64,000 nt of DNA, taken from the NCBI RefSeq assembly GCF_002237645.1, contig NZ_MJUZ01000011.1, positions 1 through 64,000 on the forward strand, read 5' to 3'. The notes beneath the pieces are model-generated. The model saw only the letters and a program-made list of their open reading frames with translations, made no database searches and was not told the DNA's origin. A program made the position numbers and the translations under genes. Shown in pieces: positions 51,431 to 60,677 of the stretch; position 1 is the first letter of the stretch; each line of letters starts with the position of its first letter. The stretch comes from Desulfovibrio sp. MES5 (lineage in GTDB: Bacteria > Desulfobacterota > Desulfovibrionia > Desulfovibrionales > Desulfovibrionaceae).

Positions 51431-51916
51431 ATGAACAAGTTATTAACCATTGCGCTGGGGGTATGTCTGACATGCATTATTGCCAGCAGCGCCATGGCCA
51501 GCAATGATATTATCACCACCTCCGATCAGGAGGCGGTACTTGAGATCGCCAAAGGCTTTGGCAGTGCAGATTTGAGCACAACAGGCAAGGGAACGCCCGT
51601 CCTCAAAGGCCGTATGGACGGCACCAAGTACGCCATATGGTTCTCCGGCTGCACTGACGGCAAACGCTGCAGCGCTTTGCAGTTTCTTGGCGTGTGGAAA
51701 ATCAAGGATTTTTCGTCAGAAAAGATCAATACCTGGAATGCGCAAAAAATGTATTCCAAGGCTTATATTGACAAAGACGGAGACCTTATTCTGGAAATGG
51801 ATGTCTTCATGCGCTATGGCATGACCAAAAAAAATCTGGAAGAAGTGTTTGACCTGTGGCAAACGTCGCTCAAGCATTTTTCTCAGCAGCTTTCTCAAGG
51901 GACGCAGCCGAACTAG
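51431..51916 (+). CDS. Secreted YbjN-domain protein
   Basis: 161 residues with a signal peptide (about 1-23, cleavage after SAMA) and a YbjN-like fold (WFSGCTDGKRCSALQF, WNAQKMYSKAYIDKDGDLIL, MDVFMRYGMTKKNL). The two cysteines in CTDGKRC could form a disulfide. A GGAG site precedes the ATG. The family has no clear biochemical role. It is a single-gene unit between two terminators. Confidence 0.85.
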   Translation: MNKLLTIALGVCLTCIIASSAMASNDIITTSDQEAVLEIAKGFGSADLSTTGKGTPVLKGRMDGTKYAIWFSGCTDGKRCSALQFLGVWKIKDFSSEKINTWNAQKMYSKAYIDKDGDLILEMDVFMRYGMTKKNLEEVFDLWQTSLKHFSQQLSQGTQPN

Positions 51917-51940
51917 GCCGACCTTCACGCAATCAGCCAT

Positions 51941-51971
51941 AAAAAAAACCGGCCAGGTGGCCGGTTTTTTT
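51941..51971. terminator. Bidirectional rho-independent terminator
   Basis: A8 CCGGCC AGGT GGCCGG T7. It serves the YbjN-like gene (plus) and may also serve the phosphodiesterase gene (minus). Confidence 0.9.
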
Positions 51972-52105
51972 ATGGCTGTCTAAAGAGCGGAGTGCGCAAG
52001 CTTCTGTCTTGAGCGCTGCTTTCATGCCGCGCTCAGTCCGACCGGGCAGCGCCAGCCGACATACGCAGCCATGCTCTCAAGTCCGCGTCACTCCCTGTTC
52101 AGGCC

Positions 52106-52936
52106 CTACGCAGAAGGCTCTACCGGGTTGACGGAACCCGCAAAAGGATACGGCCCGTCAAAGGTCACATTCGTCGGAATCTGACAGACGTGCGTGTTCA
52201 GGGTCTGGTTTTCCCAATGGTGCAAAAGGTATCCCGGCGCTTCCATAACAAACGTGTCTCCGCCTTGGGGCGAAAGATCCAGGTCTATCTGCATGGCCGC
52301 CGAAGGCGCGGTCACGCACAGCCGCCCCTGCCACTGCGTGATTATGGGCCGGTGCATGTGCCCAAAGCACAGCCGCAACTGCGGGTTGTCTGCGACCAGA
52401 GCGGCAAACTCTTGCTGATTTTCAAACGGTTCGTCCATAACGCCCAGCCCCGTGCTGAACGGCGGATGGTGCATAAAAAGCAGGGTCTGCACCTGCGGCC
52501 TTTTGCGCAGTTCGCCAGTGAGCCAGGTCTCCACCGTCGGAAAAAAATGACCGGAGTGGGAACCGGGATGCATGCTGTCCAGCACGATCAGGCGCAGATC
52601 GTCCATTTCAACCGTGTAGCATATGTGCGGAGCAACGTTGGGGTCTGAGGGGCACCAGTCCTTCAATACGGTCTGCATCCTGTCGCGCCTGTCGTGATTG
52701 CCGGGCAGCGCATAGATGGGAATGTTCAGAGGCGTGAACGACTCCACCAGGATATGGTAGGCGTTCAGATCGCCGCTGTCGGCCAGGTCGCCGCTGAGGA
52801 CAATAACGTCAGGCTTTTGCGCCATGCTTTTCAGGTGCGCCACGGTGGCGTCCAGGCATCGGCGAGTGTCGACGACTCTGAATGACAGCTTGTTATCGCC
52901 GCGCAGATGCGTGTCAGATAATTGCAATATACGCAT
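52106..52936 (-). CDS. GpdQ-like class III phosphodiesterase
   Basis: 276 residues of the calcineurin-like metallophosphoesterases. Metal motifs: LSDTH at the start, SGDLADSGD, PGNHDRRD, LFMHHPP and GHMHRP. The order and length match the cAMP/glycerophosphodiester enzymes GpdQ and CpdA. Being next to a symporter and close to glpABC, hydrolysis of glycerophosphodiesters to glycerol-3-phosphate is the better guess. I take the ATG rather than the GTG six bases upstream. It starts 15 bases after the symporter stop. Confidence 0.85.
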   Translation of the reverse strand: MRILQLSDTHLRGDNKLSFRVVDTRRCLDATVAHLKSMAQKPDVIVLSGDLADSGDLNAYHILVESFTPLNIPIYALPGNHDRRDRMQTVLKDWCPSDPNVAPHICYTVEMDDLRLIVLDSMHPGSHSGHFFPTVETWLTGELRKRPQVQTLLFMHHPPFSTGLGVMDEPFENQQEFAALVADNPQLRLCFGHMHRPIITQWQGRLCVTAPSAAMQIDLDLSPQGGDTFVMEAPGYLLHHWENQTLNTHVCQIPTNVTFDGPYPFAGSVNPVEPSA

Positions 52937-52950
52937 GATCACCCCTGATA

Positions 52951-54312
52951 TTACAGCTTTGCCCCGGCCTGGACGCCGTTGAAAGCCTGCGCCTGGCGCT
53001 CGGCCCTGTTGTGCCTGCGTTGGATGGTGAAGGCGGAAAATGCGCTGGTTGCGGCCGCGATGAGCACAAAGATGCAGATATAGAACGGATTGCCGTCATT
53101 CCACTGCATAAGCGCCGTGCACACGCCAGGCACGATGCCAGCCACAAGAAAGCCCGGGAACTGATACACTATTGAAATGCCCGTATAGCGCACCTCTGCC
53201 GGAAAAAGATCAGAAAAGAGCGCGGCTTCCGGCCCGAAAACACCCGCATAGCAGATACTGAGAGGAATGGCTATGGCCAGACCGATGATGAACATATTGC
53301 CGCCGCTGCCCTGCATGAGCCAGAACGCCGGGAATATGGTCAGGCCGCAGGCCAGGCTGGCCAGGCCGTAAATGCGGCCCCGCCCGAAACGGTCGGCAAG
53401 GCGTCCCGCGATAAGAATGAAGGGGCACATCAGCAGCGCCGCGATCATGACCGCCGTCAGGGCCTCTGTGCGCGTGACGTTTATATACTGCACAAGATAG
53501 CTGATGGAAAACACGGCAAGCACGTTGAAGAACACGCCGTCAATCCAGCGCGCTCCCACGCCAAGGGCGATATTGCCAGGATAGTTTTTGCACACCGTAA
53601 CGATGGGCATGACCTTTTTTTCAGTGTGCCCTTCGTCCTGAGCCTTGCGGAATTCCGGAGTTTCAAGGATGTGGGTACGCACATAGAGGGCAATGGCGAT
53701 AAGCACGATGCTGAGGATAAAGGCGAGCCGCCAGCCCCACTGCATGAACTGCTCGTTGGTCAGCAACCAGGAAAGCAGGGCCACCACGCCGGAAGCAAGG
53801 CAAAGCCCCGTAGCCAGGCCCATTTGCGGGATACTGGCATAAAAAGCCTTTTCGCGTTCATTGGCATATTCATACGTCATAAGAACCGCCCCGCCCCACT
53901 CGCCGCCAAGGCCAAGCCCCTGGCACAAGCGCAGTGTTTGCAGCAGGATGGGAGCGGCTATGCCGATGGATGCATAGGTAGGCACAAGCCCTATGCCCAC
54001 GGTGGCGATGCCCATGATAAGCATGGTCAGGATAAGCATACGCTTGCGGCCCAGCTTGTCGCCATAGTGGCCGAAGATGAAGCCGCCCAGCGGGCGCGCC
54101 AGATAGCCGATGGCAAAGGTGCTGTACGCCAGAATGGTTCCGATGAACGGATCTGCGGTGGGGAAATAGAGCTTGTTGAAAACGATGCCGGCAACGACCC
54201 CATAAAGGAAAAAGTCGTACCACTCAATGGTGGCGCCAAGCAAACTGGCAATAACCACCTTGCGCATTTCTTTTTTGCTGGTGGTATGTTTATCCATTCC
54301 TGCGTTGGGCAT
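52951..54312 (-). CDS. Metabolite:H+ symporter (MHS family)
   Basis: 453 residues, 12 membrane segments. MHS hallmarks: GATIEWYDFFLYG near residue 25, ARPLGGFIFGHYGDKLGRKR, and LCQGLGLGGEWGGAVL. The family carries organic acids, betaines and similar small molecules (ShiA, KgtP, ProP). Here it should import the substrate of the downstream phosphodiesterase or a related metabolite. GGAGGGA precedes the ATG. It diverges from the LacI-type regulator with palindromes between. Confidence 0.88.
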   Translation of the reverse strand: MPNAGMDKHTTSKKEMRKVVIASLLGATIEWYDFFLYGVVAGIVFNKLYFPTADPFIGTILAYSTFAIGYLARPLGGFIFGHYGDKLGRKRMLILTMLIMGIATVGIGLVPTYASIGIAAPILLQTLRLCQGLGLGGEWGGAVLMTYEYANEREKAFYASIPQMGLATGLCLASGVVALLSWLLTNEQFMQWGWRLAFILSIVLIAIALYVRTHILETPEFRKAQDEGHTEKKVMPIVTVCKNYPGNIALGVGARWIDGVFFNVLAVFSISYLVQYINVTRTEALTAVMIAALLMCPFILIAGRLADRFGRGRIYGLASLACGLTIFPAFWLMQGSGGNMFIIGLAIAIPLSICYAGVFGPEAALFSDLFPAEVRYTGISIVYQFPGFLVAGIVPGVCTALMQWNDGNPFYICIFVLIAAATSAFSAFTIQRRHNRAERQAQAFNGVQAGAKL

Positions 54313-54358
54313 GCTCCCTCCACTGCTGCGGGCAGGGGGCTTTCCCTACCGCACGGTA

Positions 54359-54373
54359 ATTAAAAGTTTTAAT
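54359..54373. promoter_or_regulatory. Palindrome ATTAAA-N3-TTTAAT (site 1)
   Basis: ATTAAAAGTTTTAAT is a perfect 15-bp palindrome upstream of the symporter start. The same 6-3-6 pattern recurs at 54516-54530, so both may be operators of the LacI-type regulator. Confidence 0.5.
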
Positions 54374-54406
54374 AATTTTTATAACTCTCAGAAAAAACAA
54401 TTAAAT

Positions 54407-54440
54407 TTTTGAGCTAAAAAAATTAAATATTAGCTCAAAA
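54407..54440. promoter_or_regulatory. Inverted repeat in the symporter/lacI-type divergent region
   Basis: TTTTGAGCTA and TAGCTCAAAA are perfect 10-bp arms separated by 14 AT bases. Could be another regulator site. Confidence 0.45.
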
Positions 54441-54515
54441 CTTAAACTACTCAGACAAAAAAGCGCTTTGCACTCGCAATACCACGCTGCAGATTTTTAT
54501 GTCAATTGAAACATT

Positions 54516-54530
54516 ATTAAAGTTTTTAAT
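54516..54530. promoter_or_regulatory. Palindrome ATTAAA-N3-TTTAAT (site 2)
   Basis: ATTAAAGTTTTTAAT matches site 1 in halves and spacing, 157 bases away. Two matching sites would allow DNA looping by a LacI-type tetramer or dimer pair. Confidence 0.5.
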
Positions 54531-54934
54531 TTATTTTATTGACTCGCCAAGGTCAACATGGGAAGTTACAGCAATAGAAAGTTGCGGCCATTCCCGATTC
54601 GCTCCTGCCCGGCCCTGTGGCGGCATCTCTGCGGCGGCAATGTCCTGTAACCAGCGACTGTACCCTGGCATTGCTCTGGCCACAGCATGCGGTCGACTGC
54701 GACCGGGCAGAGTCGCAACCCCTGCACGCAGTGCCTGCCGCAGCATTTTGTCCACACCGTCTGCCCGAACCGCTGACGGGGCCACTGCGCTCCACGCTGC
54801 CAGGCAGAATATCGGGGGCGCGAGCATGCCTGCTCCGCTGCTTGCAGCGCTGTGAAAAAATGTGTCAACACGCTGATAAAATTTGATAATATCTTTCAAA
54901 AATACAACACGCCGTGGGAACAAAGGAAGAGAAG

Positions 54935-56023
54935 ATGACTCCTGATGGTGAAAACCCGAGAATCGCCAAAAAAACCACGCTGAAGGACGTAGCCCGTATG
55001 GCGGGCGTATCCTCCGCGACGGTTTCAATGATACTCAATGGGCGTGAAGGCGTATCCTTTGCGGAAGAAACCGTGAAAGGGGTTATGGCCGCCGCCGCCA
55101 AGCTGAACTATGGCCGCGAGCGCCGGGCCAAAGCGGTCATTGAGGGCGGGCCTGTCATACTGATTGTCGTGCCCAACGTCACCAATCCCTACTACGCCAC
55201 CATCATCCAGGCCGTACAGCAGGCCGCCGCTGAAAAAAATTACGCCACCTGCATATCCACTACCTACCGCAGTCTTGAAAGTGAACTTGCCGCAGTCCAA
55301 CTGGCGCAATCCACCGGTATGGCGGGCATCATCTTCGCCATGCTGGCTCACCCGGATGAAGTTCTTTCCCGCGTGGGGAGCAAGATGCCCATAGTGGTCA
55401 TGGGCGACAGGCGCGTGGACCTCAGCGTGGACACGGTTGAGCTGAACAACTATGATACAGGCAGCCTCATTGCCCGGCACATGTGCGAACTGGGCCATAA
55501 GCATATGGCCTACATTTCCACAACGCTGGACTCCTGCAACCCTATCCGCATGCAGCGCCTCAAGGGCCTTCAGGCCACCATCAGCCAGCTTTGCCCCGAA
55601 GGGACCCTGCTGGTCAAAAGCCGCACCATCTCGCCAAAGGTTGAACTGGATAACCTGCTCATTGAGCACAGCGTTGGCCATGAGCTTGCCCGCGGCTGCT
55701 TCGAGGACAAGAAGATCACCGCTTTTATAGCCGTAAACGACATGGTCGCCTATGGCGTCATGGACGCAGTGCTCGAAGCGGGCTTCAGCATACCAGGAGA
55801 TTACAGCGTTTGCGGTTTCGACAACCTTTTGCCGTCGCAGTTCAGCAAAGTGGCCCTGACCACAGTGGAACACTATATTCAGGATAAAGGGCACAACGCC
55901 CTGGATCTGCTGCATGCAAGAATCGGCGGGCAGATCTCAAGCCGCAACATCACCAGGGTTGAGATCAGCCACAAACTCATTGTGCGCTCGTCCACAGGGT
56001 TGCCCCGGACGCGCCCCATATAG
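54935..56023 (+). CDS. LacI-family transcriptional regulator
   Basis: 362 residues. N-terminal LacI HTH with hinge helix (TTLKDVARMAGVSSATVSMI, about 14-70) and a periplasmic-binding-protein-like sensor domain (about 75-355). The ATG has AAGGAAGAG upstream; a GTG at 54914 is less likely. It lies between a divergent symporter and the glpABC operon on its own strand, so it probably controls both with glycerol phosphate or a related effector. Confidence 0.92.
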   Translation: MTPDGENPRIAKKTTLKDVARMAGVSSATVSMILNGREGVSFAEETVKGVMAAAAKLNYGRERRAKAVIEGGPVILIVVPNVTNPYYATIIQAVQQAAAEKNYATCISTTYRSLESELAAVQLAQSTGMAGIIFAMLAHPDEVLSRVGSKMPIVVMGDRRVDLSVDTVELNNYDTGSLIARHMCELGHKHMAYISTTLDSCNPIRMQRLKGLQATISQLCPEGTLLVKSRTISPKVELDNLLIEHSVGHELARGCFEDKKITAFIAVNDMVAYGVMDAVLEAGFSIPGDYSVCGFDNLLPSQFSKVALTTVEHYIQDKGHNALDLLHARIGGQISSRNITRVEISHKLIVRSSTGLPRTRPI

Positions 56024-56302
56024 CGAAAAAACGTAGGCCAGCTGACGCCATTATCCCCGAATACGGTTCGGCACAGGCGGCCAGCTTGTTCGACTTGAAA
56101 TTGCCGTGGCAGTCCGCAGGCCGTCGCTCGGGTGATGGCGTAACAGCCGGGTATTTGCGCTGTCGCGCGCCAGAACGGGCGTCTTCAAACATCGGACATA
56201 CATATTGGCAAAGACAATCCGCTCTGGTTGCTGCGGCTCTGCAGAGCGCGCAGCTACAGCGCAGGGTCGTTTACGCAATATGGAAACATAGCAGGATATA
56301 AC

Positions 56303-57910
56303 ATGCTGGAAACCACCGTCGTAGTTATCGGGTGCGGAGCCACAGGCATCGGCGCGCTGCGCGATCTGAGCATGCGCGGCATTCCCGCCATCCTTCTGGA
56401 ACAGGGGGGCATAGCCCACGGCACCAGCTCGCGCTTCCACGGTCTGCTGCACAGCGGCGCGCGGTATGTCGTCAATGACAACGAGTCCGCCCGTGAATGT
56501 ATTGAAGAAAACATGATCGTGCGCCGCATCGGCAGACAGTGCGTTGAGGAAACTGAAGGCTTTTTCGCGCTCACCCCTCAGGACGACCCGGCCTATGTTG
56601 AGAAATTCCTTGAAGGCTGCCGCACGGCAGGCATCAGCGCGCAGGAGGTCGAGGTTGCCGAGGCTTTGCGTCTTGAACCGAACCTCTCGCCCCAAGTGCG
56701 CCGCGTTTTTCGAGTGCCGGACTCGTGCGTTGACGGTTTTCGTCTGGTTCTGCATAACGCCATGTCTGCACAAAGGCATGGCGGGCAGGTACTCACCTAC
56801 CATGAAGCCACGGGCATACAACTGAGCAATGGCCGGGTGCAAGGCGTTACGGCGGTTAACCGCCACACCGGAGAACGAGTTGAAATAGCCTGTCAGGTCG
56901 TGGTCAACGCCGCCGGTTCATGGGCCGGGCACATTGCGGGCATGGCGGGGCTTGACGTTTCCCTTTCGCCCGACAGGGGCACCCTGATTGTCTTCAACCA
57001 CCGCTTTACCTCCAGGGTAATCAACCGGCTGCATCCAAGCGGCGATGGCGATATTTTTGTGCCCCACGGTTCCATTACCATTCTGGGCACCACATCCGCC
57101 CCCACAGACAGACCCGATGATACGACGCCCACCACCAAGGAAGTGCTGCGCCTGCTCGACATTGGCGAACCGCTTTTTCCGCAGGTGCGCCAGTACCGCA
57201 TTTTGCGCGCCTTCGCCGGAACACGCCCCCTGTATACGCCGGGCGGAGCATCGGGGCGCAAGGCCAGCCGCAATTTTCATATTGTCGATCATGCTGATGA
57301 AGGGCTTGAGGGCTTCATCAGCATCTTTGGCGGCAAGCTCACCACCTACCGCCTCATGGCCGAACGCGTCACCGACAGGGTTTGCGCCAAGCTCGGTCAC
57401 AGCGCGCCGTGCAAAACCGCCGATGGGCCATTGGTACACGATGTGGATGAAAGCACTCTCAAACGCGCGGCCCGCTTTTTTCCCATGCAGGGCTTGCGCC
57501 TTATGGCCGACCGCCTTGGGGACGACCTGCCGGGCGTGCTGGAGCTGGCAGAAAAACAGCCAGACAATCCCCTGCTTTGCGAATGCGAAATGGTAAGCAT
57601 GGCTGAAATCGAATACGTGGCGCGCCAGCCTTCCATTTTTTCCCTCACGGACATCCGCCTGCGTACGCGCCTGGGCATGGGGACCTGTCAGGGGGCCTTT
57701 TGCTCCCTGCGAACGGTAGGCGCGCTGACCGAACATGGCGTGCATCTGGAACGCAAGCCCACGGACAATGTCCGGCGCTTTTTGCAGGAACGCTGGGGTG
57801 GGCTGCGCTTTGCCCTCTGGGGCATGCAGGCCCGTGAAATGGAACTGAGCCGGGCCATCTACGCCGCTACCCTCAACCTTGACGGAGCCGAACATGAACA
57901 GGATTGCTGA
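56303..57910 (+). CDS. glpA: Anaerobic glycerol-3-phosphate dehydrogenase subunit A
   Basis: 535 residues. FAD-binding VVIGCGATGIGALRDL at the N-terminus, GTSSRFHGLLHSGARYV substrate-domain motif, GGKLTTYRLMAE, and a C-terminal BFD-like [2Fe-2S] domain with CECE and MGTCQGAFC. It oxidises sn-glycerol-3-phosphate to dihydroxyacetone phosphate. It overlaps the start of glpB by 17 bases. The longer upstream frame is ignored because similarity begins at this ATG. Confidence 0.95.
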   Translation: MLETTVVVIGCGATGIGALRDLSMRGIPAILLEQGGIAHGTSSRFHGLLHSGARYVVNDNESARECIEENMIVRRIGRQCVEETEGFFALTPQDDPAYVEKFLEGCRTAGISAQEVEVAEALRLEPNLSPQVRRVFRVPDSCVDGFRLVLHNAMSAQRHGGQVLTYHEATGIQLSNGRVQGVTAVNRHTGERVEIACQVVVNAAGSWAGHIAGMAGLDVSLSPDRGTLIVFNHRFTSRVINRLHPSGDGDIFVPHGSITILGTTSAPTDRPDDTTPTTKEVLRLLDIGEPLFPQVRQYRILRAFAGTRPLYTPGGASGRKASRNFHIVDHADEGLEGFISIFGGKLTTYRLMAERVTDRVCAKLGHSAPCKTADGPLVHDVDESTLKRAARFFPMQGLRLMADRLGDDLPGVLELAEKQPDNPLLCECEMVSMAEIEYVARQPSIFSLTDIRLRTRLGMGTCQGAFCSLRTVGALTEHGVHLERKPTDNVRRFLQERWGGLRFALWGMQAREMELSRAIYAATLNLDGAEHEQDC

Positions 57911-59177
57911 CGTTCTTGTAGTGGGCTCCGGCATGGCCGGATTTGTGGCTGCCCTTACCGCCGCCAGCCGGGGGAAAAAGGTGCGCATGCTCACGACCGG
58001 CATGGGTTCTCTTGCCATCAGCGGCGGCACGATCGATCTGCTCGGCTATGTTGACGGCAGATATGTTGCCGATCCCTGGACGGGCATGGCCATGCTGCCT
58101 GCCAACCATCCCTACAGGCTTATGGACGAGGAAAACGTGCGCGAGGCTTTGCACTTTTTCCAGCAGCACATGGCCGATCAGCGCTGGCCCATGCGGGCGG
58201 CCACCAACGCCGATGGTCAGCCTTGCAATGTGCATATGCCAACCATTATGGGCACGCTCAAGCCCACATATCTTCTGCCGGAAAGAGTGAATGTTTCTGC
58301 CCTGAAATCCGCGCGCCGCGTGCTTGTGGCCAGCGTTGAGGGCCTGCGCGACTGCCGCCCGGCCCTGGTCATAAGCCAGTTGCGCCGCTACAGGTCATGG
58401 GCCGACAGGGAATTTTCCGAGCTGACAATGCCCTCCCCGCTTGGGCAAGCCCACCGCAGCGCAAGCGCGCTTGATCTTGCCCGCCTCATGGACAAGCCCC
58501 AGAGCCGCCAATGGCTCACCGACGCCCTCGCAGCCCGTGCGGACTCCTGCGACCTTGTGCTGCTGCCCCCTGTTTGCGGCAGCAAAGCGCAGCCGGAAAC
58601 CTGGCAGGCCATTGAAAAGGCTGCGGGATGCCCGGTGGTGGAGATGCTGTCCATCCCCCCTGGCGTGGGCGGCTTGCGCCTGCGTGACGCCTTGCTGCGC
58701 GCGTTGCGCTGTTACGATTTCGAGATGGTTGAAAACGCCAGGGCGCTGCGCGCCGAGACAGACGGCAGCAAATGCACGGCCCTTATAGCTGAAGCTTCGG
58801 GGCAGGAGCGCAGGCACGAAGCCAGAACCTTTGTGCTTGCCACCGGGGGCATTCTTGGCGGCGGGCTCACGCTGCAACCCGGCATGGTACGTGAAAGCGT
58901 CATGGGGCTGGATGTGGCAGCGCCTGCCAATGTGGAACAGTGGTCTTCACCCGAACTGTTTGGCAGGCATTTTTTTGCCCAAATGGGCGTGCTTGTCGAC
59001 AGCGCCATGCGCCCGGTGGATTCCCAGACGTCCGCCTGCTGGTCCAACGTCTTTTTTGCGGGGCGCAGCCTTGGCGGATATGACTATGCGGCAGAAAAAA
59101 GCGGGCACGGCGTTGCCGTGGCCACGGGATGGCAGGCAGGCAGCATGGCTGCCGCCGCTGCGGAGGAAGGAAGATGA
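57894..59177 (+). CDS. glpB: Anaerobic glycerol-3-phosphate dehydrogenase subunit B
   Basis: 427 residues with FAD-binding VVGSGMAGFVAALTAASRGK, SGGTIDLLGY and a C-terminal GRSLGGYDYAAEKSGHGVA. GlpB joins GlpA to the iron-sulfur subunit GlpC. GGAG lies before the ATG. Its TGA overlaps the ATG of glpC. Confidence 0.94.
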   Translation: MNRIADVLVVGSGMAGFVAALTAASRGKKVRMLTTGMGSLAISGGTIDLLGYVDGRYVADPWTGMAMLPANHPYRLMDEENVREALHFFQQHMADQRWPMRAATNADGQPCNVHMPTIMGTLKPTYLLPERVNVSALKSARRVLVASVEGLRDCRPALVISQLRRYRSWADREFSELTMPSPLGQAHRSASALDLARLMDKPQSRQWLTDALAARADSCDLVLLPPVCGSKAQPETWQAIEKAAGCPVVEMLSIPPGVGGLRLRDALLRALRCYDFEMVENARALRAETDGSKCTALIAEASGQERRHEARTFVLATGGILGGGLTLQPGMVRESVMGLDVAAPANVEQWSSPELFGRHFFAQMGVLVDSAMRPVDSQTSACWSNVFFAGRSLGGYDYAAEKSGHGVAVATGWQAGSMAAAAAEEGR

Positions 59178-60382
59178 GCGGCCGTATCAACCCTGACAAC
59201 TGCATAGCCTGCACCACCTGCGTGGTGCATTGCCCTGTTGCCGATGCGACGCCCAAATTTCTTGGCCCGCGCATGATCGGCCCGGCCTATGAACGCTTTC
59301 GCCTGCTGGGCCTGAACGAAGACCCCTCGCTGCACTACTGCTCAAACTGCAAAAACTGCGATATTACCTGCCCGCACGGGGTGCCTGTATCCAGCCTGAA
59401 CATGATGGCTCGTGCCGACCAGTGCCGCAAGACGCCTCCCGGCCTGCGGGACTGGATACTGGGACATGGCGAGCTTATGGCCAAATGGCTGCACCGCATT
59501 CCGGCTGCCCTGAAAAACTTTGGCATGCTCAACCCGGTCACGCGCCAGGTGCTGCACAGGCTCGGCATCCACAGGAGCGCCCCTTTGCCCGCATTTGCGC
59601 GCCGCAGTTTTCGCAGCCTCGCCAAAGAGGTGCGCCAGCCGGATACCGGGCGCAGCGTGGTTTTCTACCCAGGTTGCTACGTTGACGTTTACGACCCGCA
59701 GACAGGGCTGGACATGATATGGGCCATGAACCGCGCCGGTTACAGGGTTATTGTGCCGCAGGACCTCGTTTGCTGCGGCCTGCCTATGGTGGCCAATGGG
59801 TTCTGGCAGCATGCCAGAAGCAATGCGGAGTATAACCTTCGCGCGCTGGCGCAGTGGCGCGACCAGGAATTGCCTGTGGTCACCGGCTGCCCCAGTTGCG
59901 CACTGATGTTCCGCGTTGACCTGCCGGAATACTTTCCTGATCTGGGCGAAAAATATGGAGCCTGCCGCCTGGACGACGCGCAGGACTTCCTGCTGGCCTG
60001 CGCCGATTCCGGCGAACTGGACCTTACGCCCGCGCCCAGGCGGGAACATGAGCCCGACATGAGGATCATGTACCATGCGCCCTGCCATCTGCGGGCCCAG
60101 GGCAACGGTTTGCCCAGCCTTGAATTGCTGCGGAGGCTGCCCGGCGTCAGCGTAACTGACGCCCATGCGGGGTGTTGCGGCATTTCCGGCAGTTACGGCT
60201 TCAAGACTGAAAAATATGAAATAGCCCAGCAGGTCGGATCAACCCTGTTTTCCACCATACGTGAAAGCGGAGCGGACATTTCCGCTTCAGAATGCGGCAC
60301 TTGCCGGGTGCAGATTGTGCATGGCAGCGGCACTGCCTGCCTGCACCCCGTCAGCATTCTGCGCAGTATACTCGAGCCATAA
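59174..60382 (+). CDS. glpC: Anaerobic glycerol-3-phosphate dehydrogenase iron-sulfur subunit C
   Basis: 402 residues. Two [4Fe-4S] motifs at the N-terminus (CIACTTCVVHCP and CSNCKNCDITCP) and two CCG-type cysteine-rich domains (VCCGLP near 190-200, GCCGISGSYGF near 330). It passes electrons from GlpAB to the quinone pool at the membrane. It starts inside the glpB stop, so the three subunits are made together. GGAAGGAAG precedes the start. Confidence 0.95.
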   Translation: MSGRINPDNCIACTTCVVHCPVADATPKFLGPRMIGPAYERFRLLGLNEDPSLHYCSNCKNCDITCPHGVPVSSLNMMARADQCRKTPPGLRDWILGHGELMAKWLHRIPAALKNFGMLNPVTRQVLHRLGIHRSAPLPAFARRSFRSLAKEVRQPDTGRSVVFYPGCYVDVYDPQTGLDMIWAMNRAGYRVIVPQDLVCCGLPMVANGFWQHARSNAEYNLRALAQWRDQELPVVTGCPSCALMFRVDLPEYFPDLGEKYGACRLDDAQDFLLACADSGELDLTPAPRREHEPDMRIMYHAPCHLRAQGNGLPSLELLRRLPGVSVTDAHAGCCGISGSYGFKTEKYEIAQQVGSTLFSTIRESGADISASECGTCRVQIVHGSGTACLHPVSILRSILEP

Positions 60383-60511
60383 CGCAGGCCAGCCCCTGAC
60401 TGCCCCCCAGGACCGGGGAAGGCCCGCGCTTCACGGCGAAAACGTAGATCAAGGACGCAAAAAGGCGTCTGTGCCAGCAATACGCTGACACAGACGCCTT
60501 TTTGGCCTTTC

Positions 60512-60597
60512 AGAGCTTTTAACACTCGAAATATTCGTATACGGCAGGCAAAGAGCATACAAGCTTTTCAAAGGCAACATGCTCTAAAACAAGAGTT
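60512..60597. repeat. Intergenic repeat family A, copy 3 (short)
   Basis: AGAGCTTTTAACACTCGAAA and ATACGGCAGGCAAAG resemble the left part of copy 1, ending in CATGCTCTAA. The internal hairpin part is missing. Confidence 0.55.
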
Positions 60598-60611
60598 TTA
60601 GGGGTGGGGGC

Positions 60612-60651
60612 GTGGGGGATGGACCCTTTTGCAAAAGGGTCCATCCCCCAC
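60612..60651. terminator. Perfect 19-bp hairpin between convergent genes
   Basis: GTGGGGGATGGACCCTTTT pairs with the following AAAAGGGTCCATCCCCCAC across GC. It lies between glpC and the convergent FabH-like gene. Same CCCTTTTGCAAAAGGG core as at 21546-21579. Confidence 0.75.
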
Positions 60652-60677
60652 AAAGTATTTCAAAAAGCTGCTTTGCC

